Shown: in pieces, positions 56,518-64,000 of the stretch
How the letters are laid out: each line of letters starts with the position of its first letter
Numbering within the stretch: the first letter of the stretch is position 1
Assembly (NCBI RefSeq): GCF_000737335.2
Contig: NZ_JMCC02000038.1
Span: 1-64,000 of the forward strand
Direction: 5' to 3'
DNA from: Enhygromyxa salina
GTDB lineage: Bacteria > Myxococcota_A > Polyangia > Nannocystales > Nannocystaceae
DNA: 64,000 bases
Notes under the pieces: generated by a model
Seen by the model: the letters and a program-made list of their open reading frames with translations, nothing else
Told to the model about the DNA's origin: nothing
The model's database searches: none
Made by a program: the position numbers and the translations under genes

Positions 56518-58371
56518 ATGCCAACCCTGCTCGAGATCGGTCGGACCCATACGTGCGGTGATTTGCGCCTGAGCAACGAAGGTGAGCGCGCGGTGTTGTT
56601 CGGCTGGGTCAACTCCCGCCGAGACCACGGCGGTCGCGTCTTCGTCGATCTGCGTGACCGCGAGGGCATGACCCAGGTCGTGTTCGGCCCCGATGTCGAC
56701 GCCGCCGCCTATGAAGCCGCGCAGGCGCTGCGTGGCGAACACTGCATCGGCGTCGCCGGCAAGATCCTCCGCCGCGTCGACAACGACGGCAACCCCAACG
56801 CCAACCCCAACATGCCGACCGGCGAGATCGAGCTCGAGGTCGACAGCTTCGAGCTGTTCTCGAAGGCCGAGACCCCACCCTTCGACATCTCGAAGGACGA
56901 CCGGCTCGATACCCACGAGAACTTGCGCCTGCAGTACCGCTACCTGGATCTGCGTCGGCCCTCGCTGCAGCGCAACTTCATCTTGCGGTCCCGACTCGGG
57001 ACGATCACCCGCGCGCACATGTCCGATCTCGGGTTCCTCGAGCTCGAGACCCCGTACATGGTCAAGTACACGCCCGGCGGGGCCCGCAATTTCTTGGTCC
57101 CGAGCCGGCTCAACCCGGGCTGCTTCTACGCCCTGGCCGAGAGCCCGCAGATCTTCAAGCAGCTGTTCATGGTCTCGGGCTTCGACAAGTACTTTCAGAT
57201 CACCCGCTGCTTCCGCGACGAAGATCTGCGCAACGATCGTCAGCCCGAGTTCACGCAGATCGACGTCGAGCTCAGCTTCGCCACGCCCGAGCGGGTGTTC
57301 GAGGTCATGGAGTCCCTGATGACCCGGCTGTGGAAGGATCTGCTGGGCGTCGAGATCCCCACGCCGTTCCGGCGCCTGACCTGGGCCGAGGCCATGGCTC
57401 GCTATGGCTCGGACAAGCCGGACACGCGGTTTGGCCTCGAGCTCTCGGATCTGACCGCGCTCACCCGTGGCTGCGGGTTCGCGGTGTTCGAGGGCGCCGA
57501 GCACGTCAAGGGGCTGTGCCTGCCTCCCGAGCACGGGCCGGGCTACGGTCGCGGCAAGATCGACAAGCTCACCGCGTTCGCCAAGAAGCGCGAGTCCGGC
57601 GGCGCCAAGGGCCTCGCCTGGGCCCGCGTCGAGGACGGCGGGACCTGGCAGGGCGGCAGCGCCAAGTTCATCGCCCCCGAGCTGCAGACCAAGATCAGCG
57701 CCGAGATGGGCGCCGAGCCCGGCTCGCTGCTGCTGTTCGTCGCCGACAGCTTCGAGACCACCCACGCGGTGCTCAACGCGATCCGCCTGCAGCTGCGCGA
57801 CGAGCTCGACCTGCTGCCCAGCTCGGGACCCACGCTGTGGAACTTCTTGTGGGTCACCGACTTTCCCCTGTTCGAGCGCAACCGCGAGGGCAAGTGGGTC
57901 TCTTCGCACCACCCGTTCACGTCCCCGCGTGACGAGCACGTCGAGCTGCTGACCCGCGATCCCGGCCAGGTCCTCGCCCGCGCCTACGACCTGGTGCTCA
58001 ACGGCAACGAGGTTGGTGGCGGCTCGATCCGTATCCACCGCGCCGACGTCCAGGCCAAGGTGTTCGAGGCGCTGGGCATGAGCGAAGAGGAGAAGCAGGC
58101 TAAGTTCGGGTTCCTGCTCGACGCGTTCAAGTATGGCCCGCCCCCCCACGGTGGCATCGCCCTGGGCGTCGATCGCCTGTCGATGTTGATGGCGGGAGCC
58201 GACAGCCTGCGCGACGTGATCGCCTTCCCCAAGACCCAAAAAGGTCAGGATCTGATGACCCAGTGCCCCACCCCCGCCGACGAACCGCAGTTGGCCGAGC
58301 TCTTCATCCGTCATCGGGCCCTGCCCAACGACGCAGCGAGCGACGCCGCCGACGGCGACGGGAAGACCTAG
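56518..58371 (+). CDS. aspS: Aspartyl-tRNA synthetase
   Basis: A 617-residue class II synthetase that charges tRNA-Asp. An N-terminal OB-fold anticodon-binding domain (about 5-110: GRTHTCGDLRLSNEGERAVLFGWVNSRRDHGG) is followed by motif 2 (FQITRCFRDEDLRNDRQPEFTQID), the bacterial GAD insertion (about 300-430) and motif 3 (GIALGVDRLSMLM). Length and GAD domain match bacterial AspRS. Without an archaeal-type context, it could be discriminating or not; this was not decided. I chose ATG 56518, which gives the usual MPTLLEIGRTHTCG start. It is immediately downstream of the 44-nt repeat array and 9 nt before lnt. Confidence 0.97.
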   Translation: MPTLLEIGRTHTCGDLRLSNEGERAVLFGWVNSRRDHGGRVFVDLRDREGMTQVVFGPDVDAAAYEAAQALRGEHCIGVAGKILRRVDNDGNPNANPNMPTGEIELEVDSFELFSKAETPPFDISKDDRLDTHENLRLQYRYLDLRRPSLQRNFILRSRLGTITRAHMSDLGFLELETPYMVKYTPGGARNFLVPSRLNPGCFYALAESPQIFKQLFMVSGFDKYFQITRCFRDEDLRNDRQPEFTQIDVELSFATPERVFEVMESLMTRLWKDLLGVEIPTPFRRLTWAEAMARYGSDKPDTRFGLELSDLTALTRGCGFAVFEGAEHVKGLCLPPEHGPGYGRGKIDKLTAFAKKRESGGAKGLAWARVEDGGTWQGGSAKFIAPELQTKISAEMGAEPGSLLLFVADSFETTHAVLNAIRLQLRDELDLLPSSGPTLWNFLWVTDFPLFERNREGKWVSSHHPFTSPRDEHVELLTRDPGQVLARAYDLVLNGNEVGGGSIRIHRADVQAKVFEALGMSEEEKQAKFGFLLDAFKYGPPPHGGIALGVDRLSMLMAGADSLRDVIAFPKTQKGQDLMTQCPTPADEPQLAELFIRHRALPNDAASDAADGDGKT

Positions 58372-58380
58372 GAGTCCATC

Positions 58381-60297
58381 GTGAGCGCCGACGACAGCGA
58401 CAGCAACCCTCGCCTCGAGAAGGCCGGGTCGGGGGCGGGATCGGGGACCAAGTCGGGGTCGGGAGCGCGAGACCCCTCGAGCTCCGCGTCCGCGTCCCTG
58501 TCTGGCTCCGGCATCAACGAGATCGTCCACACGATCGACGACGACACGACCGAGCAAGACCGGCTCGAGCTCGTGCAGTCCGCGTCCAGGCGCCACAACC
58601 AAGCCTCGGGTTGGATCGACAACAGCCCCGATGCTTCAGGTGGCGGCAAGCGACCTCAGCCAACCGGGTCGACCAAGCACCTGGGGAACGAGCGCTTCTT
58701 CGACCCGCTGCGGCTGCTGGCCGCCGTCGCAACCGGCTCGGCGATGTGGATCTCCGCCCCCGACATCGACGTCTGGTGGCTGGCATTTTTTGGGTGGGTC
58801 CCGCTCTTGTGGGCGATCCACGGGCGCCCGCCCAAGCACGCGTTCTTCTATGGCTGGCTGGCTGGCTACGTCGCGGTGTTCGTTGGCTTCTTCTGGATGA
58901 GCGAGCTGCTGACCCGCTTCGCCGGGTTTGGGACCGCGGGCGCGGCCGGGGTCACCAGCTTGTTCGCCCTGTTTCTGGGGCTGCAGTGGGCGCTGTCCGC
59001 CTGGATCACCCGGCACGTGTGCGACAAAACCGGCCGCTCGACGCTGCTGATCTTCCCCATGGCGTGGGCGGGCGTGGAGCTGCTCATGTCGACGATCAGC
59101 ATCTTCCCGGTCCACATGGCGCTGAGCTGGGCGTGGCAGCCGCTGTGGATCCAGACCGCGGAGATCGGCGGGGCGCTGACCGTCAGCTTCGTCATGATCG
59201 CGATCAACGCCGCGCTGTGGGAGTGCATCCTCAGCTACATCGAGACCGGCAAGCTCGACAAGGTCGCCGTTGGCACCCTCGCCGCCTGGATGATCGGCGT
59301 ACCCGCGTACGGTTGGGTTCGGATCAAGCAGGTCGAGACCCAGATGCAGGCCGCCCCGCAACTGCGCGTGGGCGTGGTCCAAGGCAACTTCGGGATCGAG
59401 ACCTACAGCACGCCGGGCATGAAGCCCCTGCTGTTGCGGGAGCTCCAGCGGGTCACGGCGGCGCTGCAGGCTGACGGCGCCCAGGTGGTCCTGTGGGGCG
59501 AGACCGCGTACCCCTACGGGCGCTTCTCTCGCCAACACGAGCGAGATCTCGAGCTCAATGATCGTCGGCGGATCCAGCGTGGCTTCGACGTCCCGGTGAT
59601 CGTCGGCCTGGTCACGCGCGACGCGACCGGCGAGAACCCCTACGCGTGGAACACCGCGTGGGTGCTGGACCAGGACGGGCGTTGGGGCGATCGCTACGAC
59701 AAGAACTACCCGCTGATGTTTGGTGAGGCGGCCCCGCCCGGGGTGGATCCGGCCTGGTACCTCGACAAGATCCCGTCGGCGTCGCACCTCAACCGCGGTG
59801 ACGGACCCGCTGCGATCACGGCGTCCGGCTACGAGTTTGGCGCGCTGATCTGCTACGAGGACATCTTGGCCTCGTTCACGCGCGAGGTCGCCAACGAGGG
59901 CGTCAACGCGCTCGTCAACCTCACCAACGACTCGTGGTTTGGCAAGACCCGCGAGCAGTCCGAGCACCTCGGCCTCGCTGTGTTCCGCGCGGTCGAGCAC
60001 CGCAAGGGCCTGCTGCGATCGGTCAACGCTGGGATCTCGGCCTACATCGATCCAGTCGGTCGCGTGGTCGAGCAGACCGAGGTCACCGACTCCGACGCCG
60101 ACCTGTTCCGCGGCGCCGAGGGCTTCTCCGTCGACGTGCCCATGATGTCGGCGCAGGGGCGGACGCTGTTCGGTTGGACCGGCAGCCTGTTCGGCTGGCT
60201 GTGCATTGGCGGCCTCGCCGGGTTGTTTGTCCACAGCCGCTACCGTCGCCCGCGCGAGGCTGCGCACGGCAAGCCAGCGCCTGATCAGGGGTCCTGA
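58381..60297 (+). CDS. lnt: Apolipoprotein N-acyltransferase
   Basis: A 638-residue inner-membrane enzyme that adds the third acyl chain to lipoproteins, a step before outer-membrane sorting. After a Ser/Gly/Asp-rich N-terminal extension of about 100 residues, several hydrophobic helices (about 110-310) precede the nitrilase-like domain (about 325-600). The catalytic triad is Glu374 (WGETAYP), Lys441 (DKNYP) and Cys491 (CYED). The NLTNDSWFG segment follows. The C-terminal helix is at about 600-620. The extension is absent from typical Lnt and is low-complexity. The GTG start follows GGAG just after the aspS stop. The window codes many lipoproteins, consistent with need for Lnt. Confidence 0.93.
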   Translation: MSADDSDSNPRLEKAGSGAGSGTKSGSGARDPSSSASASLSGSGINEIVHTIDDDTTEQDRLELVQSASRRHNQASGWIDNSPDASGGGKRPQPTGSTKHLGNERFFDPLRLLAAVATGSAMWISAPDIDVWWLAFFGWVPLLWAIHGRPPKHAFFYGWLAGYVAVFVGFFWMSELLTRFAGFGTAGAAGVTSLFALFLGLQWALSAWITRHVCDKTGRSTLLIFPMAWAGVELLMSTISIFPVHMALSWAWQPLWIQTAEIGGALTVSFVMIAINAALWECILSYIETGKLDKVAVGTLAAWMIGVPAYGWVRIKQVETQMQAAPQLRVGVVQGNFGIETYSTPGMKPLLLRELQRVTAALQADGAQVVLWGETAYPYGRFSRQHERDLELNDRRRIQRGFDVPVIVGLVTRDATGENPYAWNTAWVLDQDGRWGDRYDKNYPLMFGEAAPPGVDPAWYLDKIPSASHLNRGDGPAAITASGYEFGALICYEDILASFTREVANEGVNALVNLTNDSWFGKTREQSEHLGLAVFRAVEHRKGLLRSVNAGISAYIDPVGRVVEQTEVTDSDADLFRGAEGFSVDVPMMSAQGRTLFGWTGSLFGWLCIGGLAGLFVHSRYRRPREAAHGKPAPDQGS

Positions 60298-60357
60298 GCC
60301 CGCCGTCAGCGCGCCGCTGGTGTGACATCGCCGCGCGCGGTGCTAGTTTGTCCCGCG

Positions 60358-61152
60358 GTGGCATCCTACGACGAGATCAAGCAACGCGCGCGCAACAGCG
60401 ATCCCGAGCGGATCGCCCGGCGCACTCGGTGGTTTCTGCTCGGAAGCATCGCGGTCACGCTGGCGCTGTACGTCGTGCCCTACGGCTTTGTCGTCGCGAT
60501 GCCGCTGATCTGGCTCTCGACCTTAGTTCATGAGCTGGGTCACGGGTTCACGGCCGCGCTGCTTGGCGGTCATTTCAACAGCTTCGTGATGCACCCAGAC
60601 GCGTCCGGTGCCGCGAGCTGGTCGGCGGGCGCCGGGTTCGGCCCGATCCGGCAGGCAATGGTCGCGGCGGGCGGGCTCGTCGGTCCGGCGATCATCGCGT
60701 CGATCGGCTTCGTGCTCGCGCGCAACCCCAAGGCCGCGCAGTACACCTTGATGGCTGGGGTGTTCGCGCTGGTCGGCATCGCTATCTTGGTGGTTCGCAA
60801 CCCGTTCGGCTGGGGCTTCGTCGCGGGGCTCGTCGTGCTGCTCGCGGTGCTCGGGACCCGCAAGCAACCCGAGCCGGCGCAGCTCGGACTGGTGTTCTTG
60901 TCGACCCAGCTCGCGATGTCGGTGTTCTCGCGTGGGGACTACCTGTTCATGGAGTTCGCCCACACCGCCGACGGCGTGATGCCATCGGACGTCTCGCAGA
61001 TGTCCAACGCGCTGTTTGGACCGTACTGGCTGTGGGGTGGCCTGTGCGGGCTGTTCTCGCTGGCGGTGCTCGGCGCTGGACTGTGGGTGTTCTTCAAGGG
61101 CTTCGACGGCCTGCGGCTCTGGCCTCGCAAGCCCGCACCGAAGTCGTCGTAG
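60358..61152 (+). CDS. M50B-like membrane metallopeptidase
   Basis: A 264-residue protein with about six hydrophobic helices and the zinc motif HELGH at residues 58-62 within the second helix region (LVHELGHGFTAALLGGHFNSFVMHP). It fits the M50B (SpoIVFB/site-2 protease-like) group, whose members cut within membranes. A third ligand, usually an Asp in a C-terminal helix, is not obvious. I chose GTG 60358, which gives a short cytoplasmic lead; an ATG 12 codons upstream is possible. It is 60 nt after lnt on the same strand and might be co-transcribed. Substrate unknown. Confidence 0.85.
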   Translation: MASYDEIKQRARNSDPERIARRTRWFLLGSIAVTLALYVVPYGFVVAMPLIWLSTLVHELGHGFTAALLGGHFNSFVMHPDASGAASWSAGAGFGPIRQAMVAAGGLVGPAIIASIGFVLARNPKAAQYTLMAGVFALVGIAILVVRNPFGWGFVAGLVVLLAVLGTRKQPEPAQLGLVFLSTQLAMSVFSRGDYLFMEFAHTADGVMPSDVSQMSNALFGPYWLWGGLCGLFSLAVLGAGLWVFFKGFDGLRLWPRKPAPKSS

Positions 61153-61231
61153 CACCCAAGCGGTAGCGAGGCTCCTCTGCATGGACATCGCCTCGCCTCG
61201 GTGAGCGACCTGAGCGGGTGCGGGGGTCGAC

Positions 61232-62012
61232 GTGCTGATCGGGCAGCGCGCACGACCCGTGAGGGTCCCTCCGGGCACGGAGGGCTCAAGACGCTACTTT
61301 GCGTTGTCATGGATCGCTGTCGACGAGGTCGGGCTGTGGCTTCGGTCGGGCACTCGCAACGCCCTCTTATTGTGCCCGGAGCGACCCTCACGGGTCTTCT
61401 GTGCGCTTCTCGTCGTTCGCGACGGCGGCTACGCGCTCGGGATCGGGCAGTTCTTGGTCAACCACTGCTCCGCTCGAGCGGGCGACCTTCCACGCCTGCT
61501 GGCATCCATTGGTTTCGCGGGCGTACCTCGAGCATCGCCTGCGCACGCGGGCTCGGGTTGCGAGCGGGTTGTCATCGGCGGCTTCTTGCGCCACGCCACG
61601 CCACGCCACTGCACGTCGCTCGGATGCTCGCGTGCGACAGCGCCTGGATCGACGTCGTGCTCGGGGAGCGCTGTCGCTGCACCTGCGCGACCACTCGAAA
61701 GCAGGCGCAGCTCTCGACGGACGCGAGCATTCGAACGACCACCGCAAGCATCGAGTGCAACCTTCGCAACCAGCACTGTTGGACCCCAAGACGCCCCTCG
61801 ATCCCGAGCGCGTAGCCGCCGTCGCGAACGACGAGAAGCGCACAGAAGACCCGTGAGGGTCGCTCCGGGCACAATAAGAGGGCGTTGCGAGTGCCCGACC
61901 GAAGCCACAGCCCGACCTCGTCGACAGCGATCCATGACAACGCAAAGTAGCGTCTTGAGCCCTCCGTGCCCGGAGCGACCCTCACGGGTCGTGCGCGCTG
62001 CCCGATCAGCAC
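61232..62012. repeat. 214-nt almost perfect inverted repeat with 353-nt spacer
   Basis: Arms at 61232-61445 and 61799-62012 are equal in length (214 nt) and I see only one clear mismatch (GGTCCCTCC against GGTCGCTCC). Inside each arm a 146-nt piece is itself bounded by ACCCGTGAGGGTCGCTCCGG at one end and its inverse at the other, so the motif occurs four times (near 61255, 61376, 61851, 61969). The 353-nt spacer (61446-61798) holds no recognisable gene, only a short CGCCA run (about 61589-61611). Flanking 61153-61231 and 62013-62186 also hold no gene. Confidence 0.95.
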
Positions 62013-62114
62013 ATCGCCCCCCGCAGACCGGCCCCCGACTCGTGCGGCCTCTGTCGCTCACCCGAAACGACCTCCTCGCGGGAAGGGAGATCTAGTTTGT
62101 TCGGGTACGCTCCT

Positions 62115-62157
62115 TTGCGCGGGCGCAAGCTCGACTCGAATACGCCGAATTTGGCGT
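62115..62157. terminator. Two short hairpins at the amidohydrolase 3' end
   Basis: TTGCGC-GG-GCGCAA (62115-62128) and ACGCC-GAATTT-GGCGT (62142-62157) lie 30-70 nt past the amidohydrolase stop. Neither is followed by a clear U-run on either strand. They might end or protect the leftward transcript. Confidence 0.45.
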
Positions 62158-62186
62158 GTCAAGGACGCTAGAGTCAGCAGGCTAGC

Positions 62187-64000
<1,814 letters not shown>

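Noticed and set aside
61299..61945. Pair of near-identical 185-residue frames on opposite strands
   Set aside because: They begin with the same peptide only because they read the two arms of the inverted repeat; there is no domain and no ribosome-binding site.

Overview
This is a strongly GC-rich bacterial chromosome segment. It most resembles a myxobacterium of the Nannocystis/Plesiocystis/Enhygromyxa kind. The clues are many lipoproteins with Thr/Ser/Asp/Gly-rich linkers after the lipobox, a Ser/Thr kinase fused to an FHA domain, a VWA lipoprotein with Gly-Asp repeats, a DUF4388-type signalling protein, a DUF2169/PAAR-like/TIGR02270 cassette, frequent GTG starts and 1-8 nt start/stop overlaps. 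The genus is inferred from family content only. No rRNA, tRNA, CRISPR array or intact transposase was seen.

Layout. 1-516: gene-free repeats. 517-6.1 kb: two exported proteins, a three-gene ABC-2 exporter and a Tat-type M24 peptidase. 6.2-10.6 kb: a small membrane protein, an alanine-type Na+ symporter overlapping an amino-acid dehydrogenase, and a DUF481 beta-barrel. 10.8-17.7 kb: a lipoprotein, a 168-nt inverted repeat, then a cell-wall operon (AsmA-like/GT51 fusion, TrmH, PBP1A). 17.9-19.9 kb: sigma factor, membrane anti-sigma and secreted protein. 20.3-26.8 kb: a type VI-style effector cassette (TIGR02270, DUF2169 adaptor, inactive-looking ketosynthase, PAAR-like effector, candidate immunity gene) that meets a SUKH-domain gene tail to tail.

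26.8-31.8 kb: a DUF4175 coiled-coil membrane protein coupled to a gluzincin-TPR protein. 31.8-35.3 kb: two divergent paralogous metzincin lipoproteins. 35.4-41.6 kb: a DUF4388 protein with a degenerate receiver domain, VWA lipoprotein, CsrA, VanX-like dipeptidase and molybdopterin oxidoreductase. 41.7-45.3 kb: an NfeD-flotillin-flotillin operon with two hairpins. 45.4-53.9 kb: a degenerate PilT-like protein, aldehyde dehydrogenase, cardiolipin synthase, an octaheme cytochrome and the FHA kinase.

53.9-56.5 kb is a repeat island. A 47-nt array (3 copies) and a 44-nt array (8 copies) face outward in inverted orientation, enclosing 22-nt and 139-nt tandem arrays and one metallophosphoesterase gene. 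Then follow aspS, lnt and an M50B-type peptidase, an almost perfect 214-nt inverted repeat around a 353-nt spacer, and a 5'-truncated amidohydrolase that runs off the right edge.

The most notable items are the effector/immunity cassette, the repeat island beside the kinase and aspS, the 214-nt inverted repeat, and the paired metzincins.
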